From Shackletoniella antarctica (GTDB lineage Bacteria > Cyanobacteriota > Cyanobacteriia > Phormidesmidales > Phormidesmidaceae): a DNA stretch of 50,015 bases. The first letter of the stretch is position 1; each line of letters begins with the position of its first letter. Positions 32,794 to 42,446 of the stretch are shown piece after piece. The stretch spans positions 1-50,015 of the forward strand of contig QBMN01000017.1 in NCBI GenBank assembly GCA_003241845.1. The letters are read 5' to 3'. Position numbers and translations under genes: made by a program. The notes under the pieces were generated by a model. It was not told the DNA's origin. It ran no database searches and saw nothing but the letters and a program-made list of their open reading frames with translations.

Positions 32794-32807
32794 GAAACGG
32801 CTAACCC

Positions 32808-33311
32808 ATGAACAACAATTCAGCTTCGATAATTTCGGCTTCACAACCTGCGACTCTGGGCGATCGCCTGCGTGGCATCGCCGAGGAGTTGCGGCAGGAA
32901 ACGGATACTCAGATTAAAGCGACCTCTCGGATACTGGGTGCAGCGGCCCAAATGGCCCAGAACCACGATCAACTGATTGGTGACGTAGTGGAGATGGTTG
33001 AGGAAGATCTGGATCGAAGAGATCAGGGTGAATCCCTGACCACTTATACGGTTCCGGATTTAAAGCAGGAATTTAAGACCCTCAAAGCGGCAAAGGCTCA
33101 TTTTGGTGTCAAGGCAAACAGCTGGGATTCTCTGGCGACAAAACTGAATGAAGCCAACAGGATTCCTATTAGCAGCGAAACTTGGATTCCGAATAATACC
33201 CACAGCCAAGTATTGGAGCGGCTCGATGCGATCGAGCTAAAGATTATATCCCTTCAGGGAAGTATGGAGCAGGTATTGGAATTGCTGCAGGAAATGGTAA
33301 AGCAGAGCTAA
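32808..33311 (+). CDS. Hypothetical protein with C-terminal coiled coil
   Basis: Intact 167-aa ORF 15 bp after the previous gene; VLERLDAIELKIISLQGSMEQVLELLQEMVKQ. Confidence 0.7.
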   Translation: MNNNSASIISASQPATLGDRLRGIAEELRQETDTQIKATSRILGAAAQMAQNHDQLIGDVVEMVEEDLDRRDQGESLTTYTVPDLKQEFKTLKAAKAHFGVKANSWDSLATKLNEANRIPISSETWIPNNTHSQVLERLDAIELKIISLQGSMEQVLELLQEMVKQS

Positions 33312-33385
33312 GCACCTTGCCTAAGTAATGTCTTGGCATAGTTGGCGCTTAAAGTTGTTTATTGCAGGCCGACTTGTTCCTGGAC

Positions 33386-33775
33386 TTACTCTTTTGCTTT
33401 TAGCAGCGCCACCGAGCGCGACAGCCGCGCTTGGGTCTGAGTCATCAGCGGCCCGCGCAGCCGCAGCCGCCCCAGGGTGACAAAAACTAGCCCCAGCAGC
33501 AGGTCGCCCCCGGCCACGGCGGCGATCGCCTCTAGCCAGCTCAGCCCCAGAGACTGGGCAAACACCACGCTGGCGACGATGCCGAGCGCGATCGCTGTGG
33601 TGAGCAGCCCTACACCGATACCCACCATGATAAAACCGCTGATCAGGCGACGGCTTTCATAGTTGGCCTCTTGCACGGCCACATCGAGGTGGGTATCGAC
33701 TAACACGGCTGCCAACCGCAGCAGTCGCCGAAAGTAGCTTTCCACTTGGTCAAAGGCAGAGTCAGAGCTAGCCAC
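33386..33775 (-). CDS. Phage holin family / YqjE-like membrane protein
   Basis: RLLRLAAVLVDTHLDVAVQEANYESRRLISGFIMVGIGVGLLTTAIALGIVASVVFAQSLGLSWLEAIAAVAGGDLLLGLVFV. Confidence 0.75.
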   Translation of the reverse strand: MASSDSAFDQVESYFRRLLRLAAVLVDTHLDVAVQEANYESRRLISGFIMVGIGVGLLTTAIALGIVASVVFAQSLGLSWLEAIAAVAGGDLLLGLVFVTLGRLRLRGPLMTQTQARLSRSVALLKAKE

Positions 33776-34259
33776 GCTTGCCCCTCAAGATCAGGCCCAG
33801 CACAAAGCCGATGCCCAGGGCGATCAGCAGGCTCTGGCCCAGGTTGCCTCGGGCGCGTTTCTCTAGCTCGGGCAGCATCTCGGCCTTGAGCTCTTGAATT
33901 AGGTTTTCAGTGCGCGATTCGAGGTCGTCGAGCAGATTGTCGATGCTTGATTTATCTATCCCCAGCGGCCCAGCAGGCTCAAGGCTTGCCGATGACGCCC
34001 CATTGGCAGCCACCTTGCCCGGCGCTGGGGCATCGACCTCAACCAGCGTGGCCAACTCATTGATCTGGCGACGCACTAGGGTTTTGGTGCGATCGGTTTC
34101 ATCGCTGATATAGACCACGGTCGAGTCTACGTCGCCTTCAGTGGCGGCAAGGTTTTCTTTGGTCAGCTGGGGCCACTCAGACAAGAGCAGCGGCACCATC
34201 GACTCGAAATGGTGTTTAAAGGCTTTTTTGGTGGCGGCGGTGAGTTGGCTATTGGCCAT
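33768..34259 (-). CDS. Hypothetical protein with C-terminal TM helix (DUF883/YqjD-like architecture)
   Basis: C-terminal NLGQSLLIALGIGFVLGLILRGKRG; overlaps the downstream holin-like gene by 8 bp. Confidence 0.7.
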   Translation of the reverse strand: MANSQLTAATKKAFKHHFESMVPLLLSEWPQLTKENLAATEGDVDSTVVYISDETDRTKTLVRRQINELATLVEVDAPAPGKVAANGASSASLEPAGPLGIDKSSIDNLLDDLESRTENLIQELKAEMLPELEKRARGNLGQSLLIALGIGFVLGLILRGKRG

Positions 34260-34296
34260 GACTGGCTCCGATGGTTGACGTTGGGCAGAGCTGTGG

Positions 34297-34878
34297 CTAT
34301 TGCGGTCTGGGGCTACGCCATTTGCGGCCCCGGCGGCGAAACAGCAGATACATCAGCACACCTACTACAACCAATACCAGAATTGGCACGGCGATCGCGA
34401 GTACCGAAAGGATGGTTGAGCTGGCCAACTCTGTAGTAGACACCGCAATGTTGCCCACCGGCCCCGCCGTCGCCGTCGAGGCCAGCCGAGCCAGCCCGGT
34501 AAACGCCTGGGTGCCGCTGGCCACGCCGCCCCCGGCAATTAGCGCCAGGCTCCACTGCAAAAAGGGGTTCATGTCGCCCCCCGTAACGGCAGCGGTGAGC
34601 ACGGTACCGGCGATCGCGGCGGCGGGCAGCTCCACCGCATCCATCAGGTTGTCGACTATCGGCACAAAGTAAATCAACACCTCTAGCAGGGTAGCCACGG
34701 CAAAGGCAGCGATGGCGGGCGCACTGCCCATCCAGGCCATGCTGGGGGCCAGGGTGAGATAGCCCTGGTGAGCGGCAATGCCCGCCACCAAAAAGGGCAC
34801 CAAAATTCTAAAGCCAGCGGCGGCACTCAGGCCAATGCCAATGGCAACATGCAGCAGTACATCCATAGCTCCCCCCAA
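34297..34878 (-). CDS. DUF4126 membrane protein
   Basis: IGIGLSAAAGFRILVPFLVAGIAAHQGYLTLAPSMAWMGSAPAIAAFAVATLLEVLIYFVPIVDNLMD. Confidence 0.87.
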   Translation of the reverse strand: MGGAMDVLLHVAIGIGLSAAAGFRILVPFLVAGIAAHQGYLTLAPSMAWMGSAPAIAAFAVATLLEVLIYFVPIVDNLMDAVELPAAAIAGTVLTAAVTGGDMNPFLQWSLALIAGGGVASGTQAFTGLARLASTATAGPVGNIAVSTTELASSTILSVLAIAVPILVLVVVGVLMYLLFRRRGRKWRSPRPQ

Positions 34879-34989
34879 TAATGCTATCTAGCCATGCTCT
34901 TGAGCCTAGTGCATGGGGAGATCATAAGAAATCCGTCAGGCCGACGATGAACTTGGCCGAGCAACGTTCATCACGGTTTAGCCCAGAGG

Positions 34990-36111
34990 CTAGCTGTCGG
35001 CAGCGGGAGACACCGGGTTTTCGCCGATAGAAAACACCTGGCCGTCAATAAACAGGCGGGTAATGCCCTTGGCCTGGAGATAGGGGCTGGTGGTTTGCAG
35101 CAGAGCGCCGTCGGGCACTTTTATCACCCGCTGGTTGCGGCGCGAAAAGCGGCGGGCCACATTTTGGTTTTCAAACACGGGCAGGGTGCGCGAATCACCC
35201 TCAGACTCAGGAATCTGGCCCAGTTCGGCAAAGGTGCTCAGGGGCAGCACCACCAGCTCTGAAGAGGTGCGCTCTACCACGACGTAGCACAGCGATGGCA
35301 ACGCCTCAGCGGTGAGGGGCGAAATTTCTAGGGCTTCCAGGTTGGTGGTAGCGCGATCGCTGCTCTCCCAGGCGTAGGCCTCGTCATCATCCTCGTCGTC
35401 GCTGTCGCTGTCATCGTCGTCATAGTCGTCGCCGAGGACGGGGGCGTCATCCCAGTCGTCGTCAAGGGCGGCTTCGGCACCCGGTGACTCAGTGGGTTTG
35501 GCGGGGGCGGCCTGGGCAGACTTGAGCACCGGGCGAGAGGGCTTTTCGGGGGTCTCGGCAGCCGCAGGGTCAGCGGGGTCAGGCAGCGATAGCTGAGTTG
35601 GCTCAGGGGCGGCTTTGGCTGCGATCGCCGGTTCTTCTGCCGGTTCTTCCGCCGGTTCTTCTTCGGGCAGCTCGGCAGCGCGCGATCGCCGCTTGCGAGC
35701 CGGTTTTGCCGCTTTTGTTGGGGCTTCTGTCGCCGGGGCTTCTGTTTCAGGAGCCTCCGTCATAGCCAGGACTGGTTCTGCCACAGGTTCAGCCTCAACC
35801 ACCGGCTCAGGCTCGGCCTTTTTTTGGCTGCGAGGTTTGGCCTTGGGCTTTGTCGGCGCTGCCTCCTCGGGCAGCGCCGGTTCTGCTTCGGGCAGGGCAG
35901 GAGGTACAACCACCGCTCTATCGGTGGAGCCGCGCTTTTGCTGAATCAGCACGCTGTACTCGGCTTCGGGCAGACTGGCCTTGAGCAACCGGCTGATGGT
36001 GCTATTGCTGACGGCGTAGCGCTCCGCCAGGGTTGAGGTTGTCTCCTGGGGCTGGCGATACAGGCTCAAGATAGATGTCTTGTCAGCCTCAGTCAGCTTT
36101 TTGGGTGCCAT
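34990..36111 (-). CDS. HTH-domain protein with acidic/Ala-Pro-Glu-rich linker
   Basis: N-terminal MAPKKLTEADKTSILSLYRQPQETTSTLAERYAVSNSTISRLLK; DDDWDDAPVLGDDYDDDDSDSDDEDDDE; structured C-terminal region. Confidence 0.8.
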   Translation of the reverse strand: MAPKKLTEADKTSILSLYRQPQETTSTLAERYAVSNSTISRLLKASLPEAEYSVLIQQKRGSTDRAVVVPPALPEAEPALPEEAAPTKPKAKPRSQKKAEPEPVVEAEPVAEPVLAMTEAPETEAPATEAPTKAAKPARKRRSRAAELPEEEPAEEPAEEPAIAAKAAPEPTQLSLPDPADPAAAETPEKPSRPVLKSAQAAPAKPTESPGAEAALDDDWDDAPVLGDDYDDDDSDSDDEDDDEAYAWESSDRATTNLEALEISPLTAEALPSLCYVVVERTSSELVVLPLSTFAELGQIPESEGDSRTLPVFENQNVARRFSRRNQRVIKVPDGALLQTTSPYLQAKGITRLFIDGQVFSIGENPVSPAADS

Positions 36112-36218
36112 GCCGTGGGTTCCGTAACAATGCCATCTAACATCTTAAGGCCATACCAAGGCCAGCTCAGGATCTAACGTTTTCTCTCAGAGTATCCCAA
36201 CTCAAAAAATATCCCGCC

Positions 36219-36270
36219 CAAGGACGCAAATCCAAGGACGCAAATCCAAGGACGCAAATCCAAGGACGCG
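36219..36270. repeat. 14-bp tandem repeat (CAAGGACGCAAATC)n
   Basis: Units at 36219, 36233 and 36247, partial at 36261. Confidence 0.95.
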
Positions 36271-36379
36271 AACTCGGCCCGTTGGGCCGGTCGCGGTGAG
36301 ATCCCAGATAAGCTAGCCAGAACACTCTTAGGCAAGATTCCTCCGCTGGACTAAGATCAGGCTAAACCCCCGCCTTACC

Positions 36380-37405
36380 CTACCCCCGCCGCCGGCGAGG
36401 ACTGCGGCGAGAATTGACCGAAACAGCGTGTTCTACTACCGCCCCAAGGCCAAAAAATACCGCCGAAAATGTCCAAAAGACTTCCCACAGGCTGCCTTCT
36501 ACATAGGTGTCAGTGTTGATAGCGTAGGCAAAGAACATATCGGCAATGTAAAGACAAAAGGCGGCGATCGCAATCAGCTTCCACGACTGCGAATAGCGCC
36601 CGCCCCAAAAAGCCACCAGCAGCGTACCCGCAATCACCAGCAGCACAATGTCGCCAATTAGGTAGAGCAGGCCCACCGCATCCACCAGGGGCTCTAGCAT
36701 GCCGTCTATCTGCAAGATCAGAGGTGGAGCAGAGCTAGCTTCCTCCTCTACCTCTAGGGCGGGGGCTTCAGCGGGTGCCGCTTCCAAGGCAGGGGCGGGG
36801 GCAATATCGGGGGGTGCCTGGGCCAGATGGTGCATTGCTGGCACCTGCCCCAGGGGCACTGCGATCGCTTCAGCAGCGGCAATGTTCACAAAAATGGCCA
36901 GCAGCACCCCACCCAAGCCAATGCCCACCACCATCATCCACTGGGGCAGCTCCAGGTTTAAGCGCCGGGGCAGAACCGCCTTAAACATGCCCGCCGCCAA
37001 GAAGATATAGCTAAAAATATAGAAAAAGTCGCCCAGAGACACCGCTGGGTCAAGCCCCCAAACCGTACCCCAGATAAAGAAAAGCACAGTGCCCATGGCG
37101 TAGAACAGCAGCCCTAGGCCAATCCAAAACCAGACGTTGCGACCGCTGACGATCTGGCTGCTGCGCCAGTTGCGAAAGCACAGCAGTGCGGCAAAGAAAA
37201 ATGCGCCAATTTCTAACAGGTTAATACCCGTCAAAAACCAGTCGGGCTGGGCACCGTCTTCCCCTGGCGCAGTAAACAGCAGAAAGAATAGCAGCGTAGC
37301 CACGCCCCAGGCGATGCAGGCCCCCACCAACAGAGGCGTGGACGAGTCACGGGCAGAGGTCGGGGTAGATGATTTGCTCAAGGGTTCACTCCTAACGGAA
37401 CTCAA
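36380..37405 (-). CDS. Multi-TM membrane protein of unknown function
   Basis: 341-aa ORF with about 8 hydrophobic segments and an Ala/Pro/Glu-rich loop. Confidence 0.75.
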   Translation of the reverse strand: MSSVRSEPLSKSSTPTSARDSSTPLLVGACIAWGVATLLFFLLFTAPGEDGAQPDWFLTGINLLEIGAFFFAALLCFRNWRSSQIVSGRNVWFWIGLGLLFYAMGTVLFFIWGTVWGLDPAVSLGDFFYIFSYIFLAAGMFKAVLPRRLNLELPQWMMVVGIGLGGVLLAIFVNIAAAEAIAVPLGQVPAMHHLAQAPPDIAPAPALEAAPAEAPALEVEEEASSAPPLILQIDGMLEPLVDAVGLLYLIGDIVLLVIAGTLLVAFWGGRYSQSWKLIAIAAFCLYIADMFFAYAINTDTYVEGSLWEVFWTFSAVFFGLGAVVEHAVSVNSRRSPRRRRG

Positions 37406-37628
37406 CGGCGCAACTGCGAACCGGGCAGCGCAATCTTAAACGTCACTCAACCCCGGCAGTAAGCCCAGCGCAAGGTGAATTGTACCGATTACCAACCCTC
37501 TTGGGCTGTCCAGATAGAGAAATCGTGCCAATTTAGTCGCGCAGAGCAATAATTCTTAAACTCTTGCCTGCTTAAACTCTCATATACGCCTCCTGTGGAG
37601 GTATGTATCCCAGGCCAATGTCCATGGC

Positions 37629-38300
37629 CTAAGTCCAAATCTTGCCCGACGGAGACTGCTGTAACCACCGCCGAAACTGGCTCTGCTCAGCGGTGGTCAT
37701 GTCTTCAACTGCTTCCAGCGCGCGGGCGGCAAAATCGGCGTTGCCAAAGTAGTCTTTGCCCATGCGGTGCATTTCCTCTAGCAGGCGCTGCAGGTGGTGA
37801 TCTTGCCAGGGCGGCAGCTGGGGCATTGCCAGGGGGTCTACGGTGAGCAGATTTTTCAGGGCCTCAGAAGCCGTCGCCTGGGGAAATTTCCAGGCGGCAA
37901 ACACCTTGGCAATATCATCTTCAAACTGCCGCGCCTGCTTGCCTCCCAGCAGATCTTCCACATCCATATAAAGCACTTGCAGCATCAGCAGGCAGGCTTT
38001 GATAAACGGGGCCGCTGCCGGGGGGGTGCCGGTGTCACCACCCGCGTCATGGTCAAATTTTTCAAGGCGAATTTTGCCCCAAATGCTGTAGCGATCGGGT
38101 TCCTCCAGCAGCACGCAGGCTTTGCCCCGGTTGTCGGTCAGGTCGCGCCACAACGCCCGAGCATCGTCTTCTTGGTCAGCATTAAACACGCTCAGCAGAC
38201 GAAAGGTCTGCCCCTGGTAAGACAAAATCGGAATCTGCTGGTCTTTTTGAGGATGGTGCATCGTCTTGATGTCAACATCCTGCCGCTTGAGGATAAACAT
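37629..38300 (-). CDS. Conserved cyanobacterial protein (Npun_F0813-like)
   Basis: MFILKRQDVDIKTMHHPQKDQQIPILSYQGQTFRLLSVFNADQEDDARALWRDLTDNRGKACVLLEEPDRYSIWGK. Confidence 0.75.
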   Translation of the reverse strand: MFILKRQDVDIKTMHHPQKDQQIPILSYQGQTFRLLSVFNADQEDDARALWRDLTDNRGKACVLLEEPDRYSIWGKIRLEKFDHDAGGDTGTPPAAAPFIKACLLMLQVLYMDVEDLLGGKQARQFEDDIAKVFAAWKFPQATASEALKNLLTVDPLAMPQLPPWQDHHLQRLLEEMHRMGKDYFGNADFAARALEAVEDMTTAEQSQFRRWLQQSPSGKIWT

Positions 38301-38463
38301 GTTATGGCCTGCTGACTCCTAGCTGAGGTAAGTACCTGCTGTAGGCGGCGGCTGCAACGGTAGACCGCACCCTTAGTACCGCGTGATCATAAAAATCTGT
38401 AAACCCTCACAAAAAACCCTCACAAACTGTAGGATTGACCGACCAGCGTGGGATTAGAGACTC

Positions 38464-38552
38464 ATACCAAGTCCAGCTCAGGATCTGTTGCCTTTCCACA
38501 GGTGTCTTCCCACGGGCACAGCTCTACCTCCAGACTTGGATGAGATTTATCT
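38464..38552 (+). repeat. Dispersed TACCAAGTCC element, copy C
   Basis: ATACCAAGTCCAGCTCAGGATCTG...CCCACGGGCACAGCTCTACCTCCAGACTTGGATGAGATTT. Confidence 0.65.
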
Positions 38553-38677
38553 TAGCGGCCCTGACTGCATTGGCAGCAGTTTCATCGCTGTTATTCTAAT
38601 TATTCTATTCGTCCTAGTCTGCCCTAAGGATCGCCCATACCCCCTAAGATAAAAAGGAATATATCAAAAAGCCTACC

Positions 38678-38751
<74 letters not shown>

Positions 38752-38909
38752 TTGTCTGTTGAGTTGTCTGCGGCATAGCATCCCGCTGCTGTCTGGGGAA
38801 TTGTTAGGGAAAGCTATTTGTCTGGGAAGATTCTAGCCGGAGTGAGGAGTTCAATCCGTGTCGAAAGCATGCGTTTGCCAGAAGCTGGCGGTCAAGGAGT
38901 CTGGCAAGG

Positions 38910-39698
38910 GTGCCGAGGGCTGGGCAGGGGGCAGATGAAAGCGCTACTCTGGCTATAGCCCCAAGCCCATACGGGCAGACTCCTACAGGCATATATCTAC
39001 AGGCAAATACCTTGGACGATGCAGACCTAAAAGCCCGGCTCAAACGGCTAGAGGTAGAGCTAAACAGCGCCTCACCCCCTGCTGCCCAGCGCCCTAGCTC
39101 TCGCGCTGCCGCCAACCAGCCAGCGCCAACGCCCAGGGGATGGGTACAGCGGCTCAAGGCCAATGCCCTGATCCCCGTCTATTTATTGGCCATTCCCTGG
39201 GCTCAGGAGATTGTCGACCAGCTCTTCTTTGGCGGTCGATGGAATCTGCCGCTGCATCCCCGCAGTCTGGAGGGCATACCGGGGATTTTTCTGTCGGCTA
39301 TTTCCCACGCTGGCTTTGCCCACCTGATTGGCAACACCATTGGCTTTTTGATCTTTAGCTGGCTAATTTTGGCCAAAAGCCGCCGCGACTACTGGATTAC
39401 GCTGATGGTAGGCTGGCTGGGGGGCGGGGTGATGGCCTGGCTGCTTGGCCCCAGCAGCGTCCACGGGCTGAGTGGGGTGGTCTATACCCTGTTTGGCTAT
39501 CTGCTCTGCATTGGTTGGCTAGAGCGGCGGGTGGCACCGCTGCTGATCTCAATGTTTGTGCTGATCAACTACAGCTACTTTATTTTTGGCATGTTCCCCA
39601 CCCAGCCCATGGTGGCCTGGTGGGGGCACCTGTTTGGCTTTGTGCTGGGTATTGCGGCGGCTTACAGGGTACATCAGGAGCCGGGGCGGGCAAGGTAA
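38910..39698 (+). CDS. Rhomboid family intramembrane serine protease
   Basis: SHAGFAHLIGNTIGFLIFSWLILAKSRRDYW, VHGLSGVVYTLFGYLL, VAWWGHLFGFVLGIAAAY; true start uncertain. Confidence 0.9.
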   Translation: MPRAGQGADESATLAIAPSPYGQTPTGIYLQANTLDDADLKARLKRLEVELNSASPPAAQRPSSRAAANQPAPTPRGWVQRLKANALIPVYLLAIPWAQEIVDQLFFGGRWNLPLHPRSLEGIPGIFLSAISHAGFAHLIGNTIGFLIFSWLILAKSRRDYWITLMVGWLGGGVMAWLLGPSSVHGLSGVVYTLFGYLLCIGWLERRVAPLLISMFVLINYSYFIFGMFPTQPMVAWWGHLFGFVLGIAAAYRVHQEPGRAR

Positions 39699-39706
39699 AT
39701 GGGCGG

Positions 39707-39770
39707 GTTGGGGCCCACAGCAGTGCGCCCGTACGGTGGGATTGGGTAGGGGCGCACTGCTGTGCGCCCG
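39707..39770. repeat. GGGCGCAC-type palindrome pair (degenerate + full)
   Basis: ggggcccacagcagtgcgcccgtacgg ... taggggcgcactgctgtgcgcccgg. Confidence 0.88.
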
Positions 39771-39803
39771 GCTGAATCGGGGGTAAACAAGCAGGATTTG
39801 GTA

Positions 39804-40280
39804 TTAGTGGATCGGGGTAACCCAGGGGCGCAGTGGGGTGCTGCGATGCACGTAGAGGGGGTGTCGGGGCTGACCAGTGCGGTTGTGGCCCAGGCAGCGA
39901 CACTTCGCCTCAAATGGAGAGAGCAGGGTGAGAACGGCGCGATCGCGCCCCCGCCAGCTGCCCCAGGCCAGCAAGATCTGGTCGGCCCGGTGAGCCGTTG
40001 CTGCTAAAACAGCATCGTTGCCCTGGCCAATTGGGTCATTGACTAGTTTTAGAAGCTTGGGGTGGGGGCTGCGGTAAGCAAAGAGGTTGACCACGGCGAT
40101 CGCCCCAAACCCCCAGCCCTGGGCCAACCCAAGGCATCGACGAATAGTCGGGTCGTCTAGACTACCGTCGGCCCAGCTCGGGTTTAGCATGATGATGGCC
40201 AGGGTAGGGTCGCTACTCCAGCGTCGCCCCAGGCTGTAGCGATAGCGGCCCGTGGGGTCGAAGGTGGCGCTGCGTTCCAT
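39804..40280 (-). CDS. DUF1643 domain protein
   Basis: MERSATFDPTGRYRYSLGRRWSSDPTLAIIMLNPSWADGSLDDPTIRRCLGLAQGWGFGAIAVVNLFAYRSPHPKLL. Confidence 0.9.
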   Translation of the reverse strand: MERSATFDPTGRYRYSLGRRWSSDPTLAIIMLNPSWADGSLDDPTIRRCLGLAQGWGFGAIAVVNLFAYRSPHPKLLKLVNDPIGQGNDAVLAATAHRADQILLAWGSWRGRDRAVLTLLSPFEAKCRCLGHNRTGQPRHPLYVHRSTPLRPWVTPIH

Positions 40281-40327
40281 GGCCGTCACTTGCAACATTT
40301 GTTTACATTAGGAATAGGGGGTTTGCT

Positions 40328-41695
40328 TTGGTGCGAGCATCCCTGGCAACCCAGCCGTCTATCCGGAGAACGACCGTTTTGACTATTTTCTCAACCTTTA
40401 GCCCATCGGTGCGCAACAACCTGACGGTGCTGTTTGCGGCGGGGCTGTGCTTTTGGGCGGGGCTGGCGGGGCTGCTGCCAACGCTGCCTCTGTTTATTGA
40501 AACCCTGGGGGGCAGCGGCCAGCAGATCGGCATTGTGATGGCGTCGTTTGCGATCGGGCTGCTGGTGGCGCGGCCCTACCTGTCGCGGCTGTCTGACGAG
40601 CGGGGCCGCAAGGTGGTGCTGTTGGTGGGGCTGAGTGCGATCGCCGTTGCCCCCTTTGGCTACCTGCTGGTGCAGTTTTTGCCTCGGGCGATCGTGCCCC
40701 TAACCATCGCTGGGTACACCCTCAACCTAGACACCTCTATTCTGGCCATGATTGGCATTCGCGCCTTCCACGGGCTGAGCATTGCCGCCTTTGTGGTGGC
40801 CTATAGCGCCCTGGTGCTTGACCTGGCCCCGCCCGCCAACCGAGGCGAGTTAATCGGCTACATGACCCTGGTAAACCCCATTGGCCTGGCCCTGGGGCCA
40901 GCCCTCGGGAGCTTTCTCTACGAGGCCAGGGGCTTCACCACGGCGTTTTTGGCCATGGGTCTGCTGGGCATCGTCGGGCTGCTGCTGCTGGCGCGACTGC
41001 ACGAGCCCTATCAGCCCCGCAGCGACGACGACGCCCCACCCAAGGCGTTTTGGGGGCAGCTGTGGAGCGGGCGGGTGCGCACTCCGGCAATTATTTTGCT
41101 GCTGGTGGGGCTGGCCTTTGGCACCCTGAGCACCTTTGTGCCCCTCTACGTGCGCGAGGCGGGCCTGGCGCTAAATGTAGGGCTGATCTACACCGCCTCG
41201 GCGGCGGCCAGTTTTATGTCGCGGCTGGTGGCCGGGCGGGCCTCCGACCGCTACGGTCGGGGTCGCTTCATTACCGTTAGTCTGCTGCTCTACAGCGTGG
41301 GCATGGGGATTTTTTGGCTGGCCGAGAGCGCGCCGATGTTTTTGCTGGCGGGGTTTGTGCAGGGGTTTGCCGGGGGCACGCTGATTCCTATGATTGCAGC
41401 GCTGATGGGCGATCGCTCTAGCCCCAGCGATCGCGGCCGCACCTTTGGCCTGGCCATGGTGGGCTTTGATGTGGGCATTGCTCTGGCTGGCCCCATCTTT
41501 GGCACCATTGCCGATCAGCTCAGCTACCGAGGCATCTTTGGCCTCTCGGGGGTGATGACTTTAATCGGGCTGGTGATTTTTGCCACCGCCAACAGCAAAG
41601 ACCTATCCCACTCCCTGCGGTTTGCCCTGGGCCACGGGCGCGATGTCTACGCCATTGACCTGCCCAGTCAGCCCCAGCCTAGCCAGGTCAGCTAG
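40328..41695 (+). CDS. MFS transporter
   Basis: 12-TM pattern with GLLVARPYLSRLSDERGRKVVLLVGL and VAGRASDRYGRGRFITVSLLL. Confidence 0.93.
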   Translation: MVRASLATQPSIRRTTVLTIFSTFSPSVRNNLTVLFAAGLCFWAGLAGLLPTLPLFIETLGGSGQQIGIVMASFAIGLLVARPYLSRLSDERGRKVVLLVGLSAIAVAPFGYLLVQFLPRAIVPLTIAGYTLNLDTSILAMIGIRAFHGLSIAAFVVAYSALVLDLAPPANRGELIGYMTLVNPIGLALGPALGSFLYEARGFTTAFLAMGLLGIVGLLLLARLHEPYQPRSDDDAPPKAFWGQLWSGRVRTPAIILLLVGLAFGTLSTFVPLYVREAGLALNVGLIYTASAAASFMSRLVAGRASDRYGRGRFITVSLLLYSVGMGIFWLAESAPMFLLAGFVQGFAGGTLIPMIAALMGDRSSPSDRGRTFGLAMVGFDVGIALAGPIFGTIADQLSYRGIFGLSGVMTLIGLVIFATANSKDLSHSLRFALGHGRDVYAIDLPSQPQPSQVS

Positions 41696-41714
41696 CCTAG
41701 CAATTGGGCCATAG

Positions 41715-41761
41715 CTGCAAGTGCCCCATAGAACTCTAAGAATTCTATGGGGCACTTGCAG
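41715..41761. terminator. Bidirectional hairpin between convergent MFS gene and tRNA
   Basis: CTGCAAGTGCCCCATAGAA-ctctaagaa-TTCTATGGGGCACTTGCAG, 19-bp perfect stem. Confidence 0.75.
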
Positions 41762-41771
41762 TAAATTCAAA

Positions 41772-41845
41772 CGGGCGAGGAGGGATTCGAACCCCCGACA
41801 CCGTGGTCCGTAGCCACGTGCTCTAGTCCACTGAGCTACACGCCC
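41772..41845 (-). tRNA. tRNA-Arg (anticodon ACG)
   Basis: Reverse complement GGGCGTGTAGCTCAGTGGACTAGAGCACGTGGCTACGGACCACGGTGTCGGGGGTTCGAATCCCTCCTCGCCC. Confidence 0.95.
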
Positions 41846-41895
41846 TTGTGCAGGCTTTTGATACTAGCATATTCTTTTGCGCGGTTTAAACCCCA

Positions 41896-42396
41896 ATGAC
41901 TGAAAATCCTGTAGCGGCAGCAGCCCTGACTCACCTCGATGCCCAGGGCCAGGCCCACATGGTCGATGTCGCCGCCAAGCCCCAAACCCTGCGCGAGGCG
42001 ATCGCCGTTGCCACCGTGGTCATGCAGCCCCAAACCCTGGCCACTATCGAGGCGGGTAACGCCCCCAAGGGCGACGTATTGGCCACCGCCCGCATCGCGG
42101 GCATTATGGCCGCTAAGCAAACCGCCCACCTGATTCCCCTCTGTCACCCGCTGCCCATTCAGAAAGTAGAGGTGCAGATCAGCCCCGACCCAGCCCTGCC
42201 AGGCTATTGCATTCAGGCGACGGTCAAAATTAAGGCCGAAACCGGGGTCGAAATGGAGGCCCTCACCGCCGCCAGCGTCGCCGCCCTCACCCTCTACGAC
42301 ATGGCCAAAGGGCTAGAAAAATCTATCGAAATTCGCAGCATTCGCCTGCTGAAGAAAACCGGCGGCAAATCTGGCGACTACCAGGCAGAACCATAA
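41896..42396 (+). CDS. moaC: Cyclic pyranopterin monophosphate synthase MoaC
   Basis: [16 protein letters not shown]...[31 protein letters not shown]...[26 protein letters not shown]. Confidence 0.97.
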   Translation: MTENPVAAAALTHLDAQGQAHMVDVAAKPQTLREAIAVATVVMQPQTLATIEAGNAPKGDVLATARIAGIMAAKQTAHLIPLCHPLPIQKVEVQISPDPALPGYCIQATVKIKAETGVEMEALTAASVAALTLYDMAKGLEKSIEIRSIRLLKKTGGKSGDYQAEP

Positions 42397-42446
42397 ATGA
42401 CGGCTACTAAATCCTGTTTGGTTACCCCCGATTCCACAGCCCCGCC

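Noticed and set aside
33386-33775. Holin-like gene as evidence of a prophage
   Set aside because: Neighbouring genes form a YqjD/YqjE-like membrane cluster plus DUF4126; no phage structural, integrase or lysis genes nearby.
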